A program made the position numbers and the translations under genes. From positions 682,001 through 746,000 of the forward strand of contig JASISA010000002.1 in assembly GCA_031771865.1 (NCBI GenBank): DNA of 64,000 nt, read 5' to 3'. Below the pieces are notes generated by a model that did no database searches, was not told the origin of the DNA, and saw only the letters and a list, made by a program, of their open reading frames with translations. Positions 43,401-56,543 of the stretch are shown one piece after another. Source of the DNA: Nothophaeocryptopus gaeumannii (Eukaryota; Ascomycota; Dothideomycetes; Mycosphaerellales; Mycosphaerellaceae). Positions within the stretch are counted from its first letter, which is position 1, and each line of letters begins with the position of its first letter.

Positions 43401-46400
43401 GTGAGCGTGCGTGGGTGATGGCAGCACTCGATGAAGCTCGTTCCGATGCCCTCGGCCGCGCTGCTGGCCAGTGGGCGTCTTTGGCTGGTAAGGAAATTCG
43501 CGTATGGTTCAACGATCGCGTTTGAACAAGGTTTTCAATGTCACAGTTGTTGTGGTGAACATCACAGAGCTGGACGGATGCTGAAGCTTTCGAGGGAGAG
43601 GAAGTCCGGACCCACACCTTGGCGTCTCCGTGCTTGCCTCTCGATGCTCACTCGTGCCTCGATTGGTCCGAGACGACATTGCTTTCTACGACTCACAGCG
43701 AGCTGGTTCTCCTTCGCTCCTGCCCACCAACAGACTGACCTGCGGAAGGCACACCACTGTGTATTATGCCCGGCAAGAGCCACCCTGGACTCAACCCTCC
43801 GCGGCAGAAGGAACAGACAGCTTATGCTAGTGCTCGTACGCAGAGTGCTGCAAAGTCCACTTGCGACCACTTACACAATAATCGCCTGGGAATTTGCAGC
43901 GATGCAGTAGCTCTCATGCGAGCATTTCCCGCGCAGTCTCCTCAGGCCGGCGGCCATACAAAAGGTTACTATTTGGCCCCAGCGCCGGGCGATCTGCGAA
44001 GCACCTCCAAACTTACCCCTGGTTTGTACGATAGTTCAAGGTCGCGTCTGGAACATACTCCGCTTAGAGCTCCAGCTTCATCTATGTACCGCGTACGTAT
44101 ACGTTGTGCTGCCTGTGCGTCGGCCTTCAGTCTTTCGCATTTCAGATCAGGAGACCTACTAGAGGCCCATCGGGCAACGATAATTGCCAGCCAGAAGCCA
44201 ACCCACGGTGGTACATCACGCCACCTGCGAGGCTCATGAGGCCGGCTTGCTAGAGCATCGCGAAATGTTCATCACGGTGACCAGACGCGAAAAGCCTGAT
44301 AAACCGCCGTGGACCCCGAGGATGCACGGCAATATGCGATACGACCATGGTCACGGCGTAGTGGCGCAGTCACTGGCTTGTGGAGTATCTCGTGATGATG
44401 CCGATACTTTTGCTAACACACAAGTGGAGCATATAGTGCTCAACATCTTCCAACCTGGTGTAGTTTTCTGCAGCTTGCCTTCCCTCTGCGCTTTTGCAGC
44501 AGTGCATGCGACCATGCCAGCACCCCACAGCGGCAGCTAGTCGTATCCTTCTCGCCCCGGTGCGTGGTTGTTGTACCAATGTCACCACTGGCTGCGCACA
44601 CACATAAGTGCTGCATTGCTGCATTCATCCTAAACTGTCTCTATTGGCAGCATTGGATCGCTGATCCATAGCATGCAGCAGTGACATTGCCCGAGAACTC
44701 GACCTTTGCTTCATACCATGGCCGCCGGTAGCGAGAACGCCTATTCAAGGCCGCAACATATCAAATCCCAAAAGAGGGGCCCTCAGCTCTTCTGCGTCGG
44801 ACAGAAACTCACTGGTTCGCATTGAACATCTCACGCCTATGTGCGACGTCCCGCTCGCACTGCAAAGCTGCGTTCATATCGCACGCGTCACTACGGTATT
44901 TCTGGACGAGTTATCGCTTCATCTTGAAATATTGAAGCTGTTGGGCCGCACTCACTTCTTGCTGTTACCGCGACCGCTTCGCGTTCGGTGCCCTATGATG
45001 AAGTACACATATCACGGCGCGGGTATCTGGCGCAGGCAGATTACTGAAGTCGAGGCCCAACTCGGGGTTGAGTGTGATGCTTTTCATCCTTGCACATTGA
45101 CCAAGGATCTGCCGTGTCTGACAGCGTTCCACGTCCGAGCGAGCGATCGATCGAGAGGAGAGGATAATCATGCAGCAGAAGCAATCCTGTGCATTCGCCT
45201 GGAACGGCAAGCCCGCGAAATTGACGTGCAATGACCCTCGGCTTTGAACTCTTAAGGCTGTCCTGACAGATAAGCAGAGGTGCCCACTTCGTCCGCGTAT
45301 TACCATTTTCTACTAGACGTGGCTGCCAGGGCCAGTCTATGAACGGAAGTGGGTGACCGACATCCTTTTACGGCATACTTGCGACCTCCTTTCTGATTTC
45401 GACGCACAGCTGGCACCGCTCAGGCGTTCAGGCACGACCGAGCATCTCCGTGCCAAACGATCCTGACTACATCAGCTCTTTCCACGTCTTCCATGCCCTC
45501 TCGAGACGCTCGGAAAGCCAACGACGACCCCTTCATACCTTCTGTTGGGCGAGGAGACTTCGGCGTCCGGGCGGCAATGGCTGAAGATCGCGACGTCGAC
45601 TTCGAGCTGCAAAAGACGCAGACGCCCTGCTGGGGTCTTGGACTGACCACGGTAGGTCTACCACACGTATAGGGCCCTGAACCCTAGCGACAAAAGAACT
45701 TGGGCAGAAGAGCGGTATGGAAAACTCACTGAGAATATGGATGCTGCGTATTGATACCTCAGGCGTCAGCTTGCCTGCGCAGAGACCTTGAAACAGGGAG
45801 CGAATGCTTCACTGCAAATATTCGTGCCATCCTCTGCCATGCCTATTGTGACATATGGAGATGCTACGGCGCTGCACCCTTACCGCAGACTATGGCCTGA
45901 AGAGTCTGAGCTTGATTCTATATTTCCTGAGCTTTCTTCTCATGTGGAAGCATTCGTTCTTGGGACCATTTTCGTCTCGACTGCTGCCCTGGCTTGCGAC
46001 CGAGTACACACCCACGGAGCACGACTGTCTTGACGAAATTCTTGTAACGGGCTTCTTCCAGATCTGAACCTCGTGCGTAGAGCAGATGCGAGACTTTGCT
46101 ATAACCAAACTATTATCTGCATCATGTTAGGCGCTCGTGTTGAACATGCGAAAACTGCTTGCACGTGCTCAATCGTTGACCATGGAGATTTGTATTAATG
46201 TTTACTGAACTCTGATGTTGATGCTGGTGGATTTTCTGATTCACAAGATCTCTGCTCGTAGAATGAACGTCTCGCCATGCGGCGCACATGCTCCTAGTCC
46301 AATATTAATGTTGGCACAGGTGCACACACAGCACATGCATCAACGATTACTAAGGGCTGTAGCATGTCCGAGTACCTGTCTCCCCCGGGCAGGCATATCA

Positions 46401-46784
46401 AGGGACACTGGTCCCGTATGTTCGGTAGCTACCATACCAACTGCATTTTCTGTATTGAAAATCTGCATCGATCGCGCACGTTTTCCAATACAACTTCAAC
46501 AGTTCTCGTCGTGTGCAGTTCAACGTGAAGTGTGTAACAAATGGCCTAAGGCTCGCGGCGCAGAAGCCGCGACCCAGAGCCGGAGCGGCCCGTTGCCGTA
46601 ATCAGGCGTCATTGCCTGCAGGCCGCTTGAGCCTCACGGCCGATCACCACTGTCGCATGTGAACATTAAACACTCTACTTGCACCTCTGCCCAAACATCA
46701 ACAACCACCTGCACATCATCCGGCCCGCATCACCTCGATACCGACGCTTTGATCCTCCACGCCACTTGGTACGATCCAACCAAA
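43401..46784. other. Gene-empty block, right part
   Basis: About 3.4 kb without a recognisable gene. Frames up to 159 residues exist on the plus strand (43431, 43766) but they overlap each other, lack domains and have Cys/His/Arg compositions typical of chance translation. The last 120 bp are the RPN12 promoter and leader. No tandem or inverted repeat was evident by eye. Confidence 0.5.
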
Positions 46785-47671
46785 ATGGCCGAAAACGAGC
46801 TGAAACAGCTCATTCAACACCTCACCTCCCTCAAGTCCGAACACGAATACAAACAAGCCCCCCAACTCCTCTCACGCGCCAAACTCGGCCTCCTCAAACT
46901 CAACGCCCTCGTTCCCTCCGACGAAACCTCCCCAGCACACTTCCAACTCGCCGTCTCCGTCCTCGAAGCCGGCGCGCTCGTCAGCATCAAGCTCAAGGAC
47001 ACCGACGCCTTCACACGCTACTTCCAACAACTGCAGCCCTTCTACGCCATCCCGAAGGAGAGGCGGTCAGCGGCTGGTGTGAGGGGGAACGAGAGCAAGG
47101 TGACCGGATTGTACCTGTTGTTGCTGTTGAGTACGGGGGATTACGCGGGTTTCCATACGACGCTTGAGGGGCTGGAGGTGAATAGTGGGAAGCAGGCGGT
47201 GGAGAAGGATGAGTTTATTCAGTATCCGGTGCGGCTGGAGCAGGCGTTGATGGAGGGGAGCTATGATAAGGTTTGGGGCGAGACGAAGGGGGAGAGGGTG
47301 CCGAGTGAGGAGTTTGGAGTGTTTTCAGAGGTAAGGAAACATTCATCAACTAGCTGTAAGGTGTTTGAAGTTATGTGACTGACATTTTGCAGGTCCTCAT
47401 CGACACTATCCGCTCCGAGATCGCATCCTGCTCAGAGCGCGCCTACCCATCTCTCCCAATCTCGAACGCGAAGAACCTCCTCTTCCTCCCATCCGAAGGC
47501 GCCGTCATCCAGTTCGCACAGGCGAGAGGCTGGGCTGCCAAAGACGGGCGGATATACTTCCCGCAGCAAGAGGCGGAAGCATTGCAGGCGGAGAAGGATG
47601 TGATGAGCAACAGCGATGTGGTCATCGAGAACACACTGGGCTACGCGCGCAAGCTAGAGACGATTGTGTAA
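46785..47671 (+). CDS. RPN12: 26S proteasome regulatory subunit Rpn12 (PSMD8)
   Basis: Exons 46785..47330 and 47393..47671 (62-bp intron, GTAAGG donor, TTGCAG acceptor) encode 274 residues, the same size as yeast Rpn12. It is a PCI-domain lid subunit of the 19S particle and its incorporation completes lid assembly. Signature stretches: KLGLLKLNAL, the helical-repeat segment VTGLYLLLLLSTGDYAGFHT, YPVRLEQALMEGSYDKVW, then after the splice AYPSLPISNAKNLLFLPSEG leading into the winged-helix part VIQFAQARGWAAKDGRIYFP. The ATG at 46785 (MAENELKQLI) starts the conserved core; the longer upstream frame begins earlier but reads as leader. Confidence 0.94.
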
Positions 47672-48731
47672 GGGTATGCGGATAACATGGCAATGGTGGA
47701 GAATGTGCGCTGCTTGCACGAAGGCCCGCGACCATACTGCATAGGCGGCACTCGGCTTTGAGAGAAGAGCTAGGTAGCCCGCACAGCACTGTATCAAATA
47801 CGAAGACATGTTTACATGTATGAAGGCTGGCTGTGTCATCATCAAGCCATACGAAATACAACATGATCAACATATCCGACATTCTGCGATTGAGACGCCC
47901 ATCACTGAACTTGCTGACACCTCAGGGTTCGCTACCACCTACACATCGCTCGAGGTTGGGAGTAATACCCCAAGCGGCTCCTCGTTTCCGCTACCTGTCC
48001 TCTGCTGAGAGAGCTTCAGAACCATGAAATGAGTAGGAGTTGACGTATCACGCGCATTCATTTGATCGCATGATCACGAGGAATGCTACATTGCGAAGGA
48101 ATTAAAGCTCGTAAACTCGGATCATGGGGAACGATCGCCGTTGGGCTGCAGCTCTCATTATTGTTATTGTCGATGTCCGAGTGCTGGTATGGAAGGGGTA
48201 AGATGATGGGTGCGATGAGGCCGTTGTTGTCACTTGGTTCCCGAGAAGACGCTCAGGTGAAAATTTCACGAAGAGTGAGGAAAGGCTGTCGTAGAGTGAG
48301 AGAAGCTGAGTTGATGGGCTACTGACCTTCAGATGAGCTCTACGGCGCTCTCCGGATGCACAAGCGGAGAAGAGGAGTCAATTTTCATGTGAGGAGCAGG
48401 ATGCAGTGAGAAGAAAATTCGTATAGTGAATGATCAGCGGCTTTGGTTTCTGCTCGCTGTATCTGTTTGTGTACAAACATGGTACGTCTCATATGCTTCG
48501 GGTCTCTTCTTGCCGCTGGTATCAGGAGACATGTGCTAGAGAGGTCAGGCTTGTCTTTCTTCCTCCTTCTCTTTCAACTTTGAGACGATGTTCAAGTTGA
48601 AGCTGAGAGGTATAAACACGTGAGGTAGAGCCAGTATCTTGACGCTCTTCCCAAGATCTAGAGCAACTACCAGCACATCGCCTTTGAGGCCCATCACCGC
48701 CTTGACTTCTTGAACGCCGCTTCTCGAAATA
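47672..48731. other. Intergenic region between convergent genes
   Basis: About 1.06 kb between RPN12 (+) and the F-box gene (-). The minus-strand interval 48545-48731 contains a coding-like stretch that may belong to the F-box gene after a frameshift (see findings). Otherwise nothing recognised. Confidence 0.45.
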
Positions 48732-49591
48732 CTATGTCCACGGGACCCAGGAGACCACATCCCCAGTCAGTCCCTCATACTGGGGCCAAGAATTCAGCTT
48801 GCTATCCGTTTCGTCTTCTGACAACTGGAATTCTTCGACTTGAGTAGGTAGACTGCTGGCCGTCACAGCTTCCTCACGTGGTCGCCACCAGGTGTAGATG
48901 TCGGTGAGGACTAAGCGAATCTCGGTGTCTGGAAAGACTGCGCTCTTGGACCCGTCGACCACGGTGCAGTCACATAAGCGCGTTATATCGTCCATCGTCA
49001 AGCCCCGAACGTTTCCCCTCTTCGTTCCCCTGGGTAGGCCGTCCTCATTGTTGTAGAAAGTGAGCGCGGTAGGTCGCACCTGACCACATTGAAGAGTCGA
49101 TTCATGGCTGATTTTGAGCTCTTCACCGAAGAGACTATTGGTTTGATAAATAGTGGTGACTGGTGGCTGAGAAATGAACATCTTCCGCCAGGAGACTTCC
49201 TCGTAGTTGATGGCCTGGACCTGTTCTGAACTTGTTTTCCTATACTTCTCGACGCATCGGTATGGGCTGATGACGGGGAAGATGCGCGCCATCATCGGAT
49301 TCTGGATAACAGTGAAGGCGATGTCGGTCGAGCTTTGAGTCGACCAGTGGCCTAACAGATCTTAGCATGATATTCGGGTCTCTGATTCATGGTTCGCTGC
49401 TCACCTTCCACTCGCCGCAGGAGTGGCCCAGCCGGCTCGAGGAACAGCGCCTTCTTCAGCCTTGAGGAGCCCTGAATCGTAGCGCGCCATTGACGGTCGA
49501 CGCGCTGAGCTAGTAGGAGGTCGCGACAGGGTACGTCGAGCAGGATATGCTCCAGGAGCTCGGTTGTATTGAACACCCTGGAAGCTGCCAT
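48732..49591 (-). CDS. Small F-box protein
   Basis: Exons 49591..49405 and 49351..48732 (53-bp intron, GTGAGC donor, TGTTAG acceptor) encode 268 residues. Residues 1-45 are a clear fungal F-box: AASRVFNTTELLEHILLDVP then RDLLLAQRVDRQWRATIQGS, followed by RLKKALFLEPAG, a block often seen in this group of fungal F-box proteins. The C-terminal half, with FPVISPYRCVEKYRKTSSEQ and SWRKMFISQPPVTTIYQ, is the usual extension of this group. It probably recruits a target to an SCF ubiquitin ligase. The frame stops after SWVPWT, but a similar-looking frame continues beyond in another register, so the C-terminus may be shortened by a frameshift. Confidence 0.82.
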
Positions 49592-51821
<2,230 letters not shown>

Positions 51822-54149
51822 ATGCTGCCTCTCAACCCTGCCTCGAGCAGCATACAGAAAAGGCGACAAACGCATCGTCGACAACAATCGCTCGAGGTAC
51901 CGATCATTGCGTCGCCCATACCGCAACGTCGGCCCAATTCGGCACGCCCTGGACATCACAGGCGAGGAATCAGCGTCGATCAAGCACTGACCATGATGAA
52001 CTCGCCACACGGATTTCGACCACTTCTGCCCCAGGACGCACACGGACTCCCTTCTGGACCTCCCCTCCTCGCCCGGACTCAACAACAACAACCACCGGAT
52101 ACTAACCAAGGACAACACAACCTCCAGGACCTCCCACAGCATTTCATCAAGACCGAATCGCAAGAAACGCAGTCGCACAGCCAAATAGCACAGCCGGGCT
52201 TCAGCGCGCCGCCGCACGCGCAACAGCAAAATCCCCAAGACTTCCAATCCCACCTTCACCAGCAGCTGAACGGCATGTTCAATCCCTCCACCAGCTCTGG
52301 TCCTCCCAACCAACAAGCCGCCGCCATGCAGGAACTGCAGCACCACATCATGTGGTACGAGCAGAACTTCGGCGGCAACTCACCCAACCCCCAAGCGCAG
52401 ACCCAGAGCCAGCCGCTCCTCCACCTCGGGCATTCCGTCGGTGGTGAGATGGGCACGCCTGTGTTCCTGTCGCAACCATCAATGCCAGCCATGCCTGGTA
52501 CGCCAATCTCCCACGGCCAGTCTCAGACTGTGCCCAACACTCCCCAAAACCACGCTCAGAGCTGGCCGAGTCCGCCGCCATCGCATGTGAAGCACCAGCG
52601 CAGCCAGAGCTACCAACTCGACGTCGCTCCAATGCCTCACCAGCTCGACGGCACTCAATTCGGCCAGCAGAGCGCCATGTTTAACAACGCCGGCGCCTCT
52701 TTCGGCTTCCCTGGCGAGCAGGACTACGCCGCCTCCGCCTACTCGTCATCAATCGCCGACCCATCGTCGCCACCTCACCAACACAGCACGCCAATGCCGA
52801 CTCTGTACGAAGAGCCTTCCGCCGACCTCCTCCTCCAGGCCACTGCAGGTGCCGAGCACGACTTCAACAGCCCACACTTCATGATCGGCGGCGCTGTCTG
52901 CCCCGAGCAGGCTGCACTCGACGCTGCTGGTATCGACGCCACCTACATCGACACCGGCATCAGCGAGGAACAGATTAACTCCTGGCTCGTCGCACCTCAG
53001 AACAAGGGTGAGTCGTATCGATGCAAGTGGGAAGGCTGCGACACCGAGATCAACCGAAAGGAGAACGCTCGCTCGCACGTCCAGAACCACCTCGACGACC
53101 GCCGCTTCCGCTGCAACCCGTGCGGCAAGCGCTTCAACCGCCTCCACGACACCAAGCGCCATCACCTCACGCACACCAACGAGAGACCGGCAATTTGCCC
53201 ATGCGGTAAGACCTTTGCTCGTGCTGATGCACTGACCCGTCACCGACAGCGTGACATGTGTGAAGGTGTCCTTCCTGGCTTTGAGAAAGCAGAAGAAGCG
53301 AAACCCAAGCGTGGTCGGCCAAAGAAGGATCGATCCGGTGAAGACAAATCGAAGAGATCGTCTCGACCAGACATGGACGACCGTACGCGAAAAGCAGCAA
53401 TGGCACGTGCCATCGACTCGGCCAACGAGCGAATGGACGGCAGCATGAGTTCGCCCGCAAGCGACGGCAGCATGCCTGACACGCCACCACAGGACGCCGA
53501 CCCAATGGATGCAGACGACTTTCTCGACATGGACAACTCGAATTCGCAGTACACCGCCGCCCCATCCTCCTGGATGGACACGCCGCCCACGTCGCCACCA
53601 TCAGCTCCTCATACCGAGCTTGCCAAGTCCAGGATCCACATCGACTTGAGCATTCCAGAAGAGCCGACCGAAGTCGTCTCACCATCCAAGTTGTCAACAC
53701 GCTCATCGCCACCCGCCAACACGAAGAACTATCTTCCGGAGCCAAGCCCTTGTGCAGCCCGCAGCAACGTCTTCACCGACTACTCATCTCCCATCGCCTA
53801 TGATGGCTTTCACGGTGACTCCAGCCCATTCGATGGCGGCGTTGACATCTTCAGCGACGCCGTCAACTTCGATGTGCTCGACTCGCATCCAGATGTTGGT
53901 CACGACGTCTTCTCCCCGCCTGGCGAGTCTTGCAGCGGCTCCAGCGTCTACAATTCCGACTACGACACCGTCCACGTCAGTGCCACTGTGAAGCGACCGC
54001 ACACCGGCATGTCTACGATCCCAGAATATAGCCAAGCCATCACCACACGCAGCAACGCCTTCAACCTCGACGACTTCATGGGCTCTCCAGATGAAGACCA
54101 GTACGGCGAGGTGCGCGATATGCTGGATTCTTGGATCTCGGCAAACTAG
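51822..54149 (+). CDS. C2H2 zinc-finger transcription factor, SWI5/ACE2 type
   Basis: 775 residues from ATG 51822 (MLPLNPASSS); an upstream in-frame ATG sits at a splice acceptor. Zinc fingers lie at about 397-480: CKWEGC..HVQNH, FRCNPCGKRFNRLHDTKRHH and the third ICPCGKTFARADALTRHRQR followed by a Cys in RDMCEG. The CPCGK..ALxxHRxRxxC pattern of finger three is the form seen in yeast Swi5 and Ace2, cell-cycle and separation regulators. After the fingers comes a basic stretch with an AT-hook-like core PKRGRPKKDRS, a probable nuclear signal. The N-terminal 390 residues are Gln/Pro/Ser-rich, with RRGISVDQAL near the start. The long acidic Ser/Thr/Pro tail has many S/T-P sites (DTPP, TSPPS, SSPF). 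Target genes unknown. Confidence 0.85.
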   Translation: MLPLNPASSSIQKRRQTHRRQQSLEVPIIASPIPQRRPNSARPGHHRRGISVDQALTMMNSPHGFRPLLPQDAHGLPSGPPLLARTQQQQPPDTNQGQHNLQDLPQHFIKTESQETQSHSQIAQPGFSAPPHAQQQNPQDFQSHLHQQLNGMFNPSTSSGPPNQQAAAMQELQHHIMWYEQNFGGNSPNPQAQTQSQPLLHLGHSVGGEMGTPVFLSQPSMPAMPGTPISHGQSQTVPNTPQNHAQSWPSPPPSHVKHQRSQSYQLDVAPMPHQLDGTQFGQQSAMFNNAGASFGFPGEQDYAASAYSSSIADPSSPPHQHSTPMPTLYEEPSADLLLQATAGAEHDFNSPHFMIGGAVCPEQAALDAAGIDATYIDTGISEEQINSWLVAPQNKGESYRCKWEGCDTEINRKENARSHVQNHLDDRRFRCNPCGKRFNRLHDTKRHHLTHTNERPAICPCGKTFARADALTRHRQRDMCEGVLPGFEKAEEAKPKRGRPKKDRSGEDKSKRSSRPDMDDRTRKAAMARAIDSANERMDGSMSSPASDGSMPDTPPQDADPMDADDFLDMDNSNSQYTAAPSSWMDTPPTSPPSAPHTELAKSRIHIDLSIPEEPTEVVSPSKLSTRSSPPANTKNYLPEPSPCAARSNVFTDYSSPIAYDGFHGDSSPFDGGVDIFSDAVNFDVLDSHPDVGHDVFSPPGESCSGSSVYNSDYDTVHVSATVKRPHTGMSTIPEYSQAITTRSNAFNLDDFMGSPDEDQYGEVRDMLDSWISAN

Positions 54150-55139
54150 ACTCTTCTGCAATTCCTGCAAGCGACGTGTATGATACAGTGACGACTGACG
54201 AGACTGACGATGGGACGACCACCGACGCCCAAGAGTTGGAGTCGACGAAACGAATGAGCGTGTAACGATAAGACGGAGGAGCTAATAACGACGTACATGA
54301 CTTGCATATGGACGACGAAAACGACATGGCATATGGGGACTGAGCGATTTGGGGTGCGGACAAAAAAGAACGTACATGCACGGTGTTTTGAGGCGTTCAA
54401 TTCGGAAGAGACGGGACATTGTTTCGTTCTGCTTGCTAGTCAGGCTCTCGACGCTCGCAGTCTCACGACGGTGGCGTTGAGGAGCTTGACATGTTCCTTG
54501 CCTGCGTTTTATAATGACTTGACGCGTTGCTTGCCTTCGGGAGTGTGCAGATGTGGAGGACGCTGTCGTTACGGAGGACACGCAGAGCATGGCTGTTGTA
54601 CACTAATCAGCGTTCCCGTTACATAGATAGTCTTGGGTTGCAGTCCCTGGTCGTCGGTGGGTTGAGTTGGTCTTTGGATCTTGCAAGAGATTGGAGACTT
54701 TGACTCCCAGCTTGGCGATTGGGTTGTACTCCTCTTGACGGAATTCAACATCTTATCCTCCGCAGTCGACAATTCCATTTTCTTTTTGACAGTAGCATCA
54801 GATTCGTCGGACGGTCAAAGCGCCGAAGAGCGAGCCGTCGAAGAGAAGGATTCGTACCTTCGTTACGAGGCAGCCAAGAGAATCCTTCTGGACAACTTCA
54901 GCCTCGACTTGGCGAAGGGCATCATACCTACAACAACGTCCCTCTGACTCACAAGTGCACAGGGGAAGGGACAAAAACGCTCCATGATTCCACATATATC
55001 TCATCCTCTCGTACGTAAAGATGGAGCAAATAATTCTTTGCGAGGAGGTGACCTCTAAGCGTACTACAAGTAGAAGCGCAACCCTTCTCCAAGAGAGGAC
55101 AATCGGTAGGAACAGATACACTCGCTTCAAATTCTCACC
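54150..55139. other. Intergenic region between same-strand genes
   Basis: About 990 bp with the 3' UTR of the zinc-finger gene and the promoter of the DUF2855 gene. Short frames have no domains. Confidence 0.45.
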
Positions 55140-56417
55140 ATGTCGACCATAATCCCCTACAACGTCCACCTCGTCGCAAAGTCCTCCATCTCAACCCATC
55201 TCAATCTCCCTTTAAGCCTACCCAGCCTGGATAATCTCCCAGATGGTCACATCCGCGCTAGAACAAGAATCATCTCCCTCACAGCTAACAATCTCTCATA
55301 CGCTAGAGGCGGCTCTATCCTCCACTGGTGGGATGCGTTTCCCGTGCCTTCCCAACTCCCTGAACCATACAATGACCAGGCTATCTACGGCATTGTCCCA
55401 GCTTGGGGATATGCTGAGGTTCTCGAAAGCAAGATTTCAGAGATTGAAGCCGGGGAGATGATATGGGGGTTCTGGCCTAGTCATGACATGCCGATTGATT
55501 TGAAGCTGGAACGAGCGGGTATTGAAGCCCACTGGATCGAAAGAAGTCCGCATCGAAACAAGCTGATGAGTTTGTATCAGCGGTATATTCAAGGACCTCC
55601 CTCAACGCCCAAGTACGTAAACCTCAGCGATAAGGATGTTGAGGAAATGGCCTGGGAATCCCTCATTCTCTTTGAAGCAGGCTGGTTCATCTCCATCTTC
55701 ATCTTCAACCCACAATTCCCCATCCATCCTATCGGCATCGGCGAATGGACGGAGGAAGAGGCGGATATCTCCCAAGCCATCGTAATAAATCTCAGCGCAA
55801 GCGGCAAAACAGCTAGAGTCTTCACAGACTCCCTCTTCCACGGCCGCAAACCGGAGACGGGACCGCTGGCTTACCTCGCCGTCACATCATCCGCCGACCT
55901 TGAGCTTACTCCATCCTCCTCTTCTTTCCCAACCAAGACTATTGCATATGATCAGCTCTCGAACGCTACCACAGCCGAATTCATCACCTCCATCAACCCC
56001 AACAAGGTCGTGATAATCGATTTTGGCGCCTCCCCCACCTCCCTCACATCTCTCACTACTCTCCTAACCACTGCTCTCCCCTCTATCCCCAGCCTCATCC
56101 TAGGAGTCGGCTCAGAAGCAAAACCCTTCTCCCCATCCGAGAATGCCGCTCTCCTGGCCTCTCGCTCTCAAATTCCTAACCGTGTTCAAATGAATGCATC
56201 GGGAATCAAAGATGCTGCGCTAGAGAAGCTTGGGGAGAAGAGGTTTTGGGAGATGAGGAAGGAGGCTTGGGAGGCGTATAGAGGGCGGGGGGAACCGAAG
56301 GGGTTGAGGTTGGTCTGGGGAGAAGGGATTGGTGGCGAGAGAGGTATCGAGGGAGGATGGAAGAAGGTGTGTGAGGGAAGGGTTGGGAGGGAAGAAGGGT
56401 TGGTTTATCAGATTTGA
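55140..56417 (+). CDS. DUF2855 family protein (medium-chain-reductase-like fold)
   Basis: Single-exon protein of 425 residues. The sequence follows the DUF2855 pattern: ARTRIISLTANNLSYARGGS, then LHWWDAFPVP, IYGIVPAWGYAEVLES, and a long region ending GLRLVWGEGI. The start of the C-terminal half, VVIIDFGASPTSLTSLTTLL, resembles a Rossmann-like strand-turn-helix, as expected for a degenerate medium-chain dehydrogenase/reductase, but the typical GxGxxG is not preserved. No signal or membrane segment. Biochemical function is not known for the family. It converges with the BRE4-like gene with about 125 bp between stops. Confidence 0.85.
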   Translation: MSTIIPYNVHLVAKSSISTHLNLPLSLPSLDNLPDGHIRARTRIISLTANNLSYARGGSILHWWDAFPVPSQLPEPYNDQAIYGIVPAWGYAEVLESKISEIEAGEMIWGFWPSHDMPIDLKLERAGIEAHWIERSPHRNKLMSLYQRYIQGPPSTPKYVNLSDKDVEEMAWESLILFEAGWFISIFIFNPQFPIHPIGIGEWTEEEADISQAIVINLSASGKTARVFTDSLFHGRKPETGPLAYLAVTSSADLELTPSSSSFPTKTIAYDQLSNATTAEFITSINPNKVVIIDFGASPTSLTSLTTLLTTALPSIPSLILGVGSEAKPFSPSENAALLASRSQIPNRVQMNASGIKDAALEKLGEKRFWEMRKEAWEAYRGRGEPKGLRLVWGEGIGGERGIEGGWKKVCEGRVGREEGLVYQI

Positions 56418-56543
56418 TCAGAATGGCTGCAGGGAGAAGGGTCTGTAAGAAATGAGTGAGTGAGCGAGTGAGCGAATCGGACGTTTAGTGTAGCTTTGTA
56501 TAGCCAGTCACTGTTTTCCATTCCAACAGCCTCTCTCTTTTTG

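Noticed and set aside
43431..44239. Two overlapping plus-strand frames of about 158 residues
   Set aside because: Overlap in different frames, rich in Cys/His/Arg/Ser as in chance translations, no signal peptide followed by a Cys pattern convincing for an effector.
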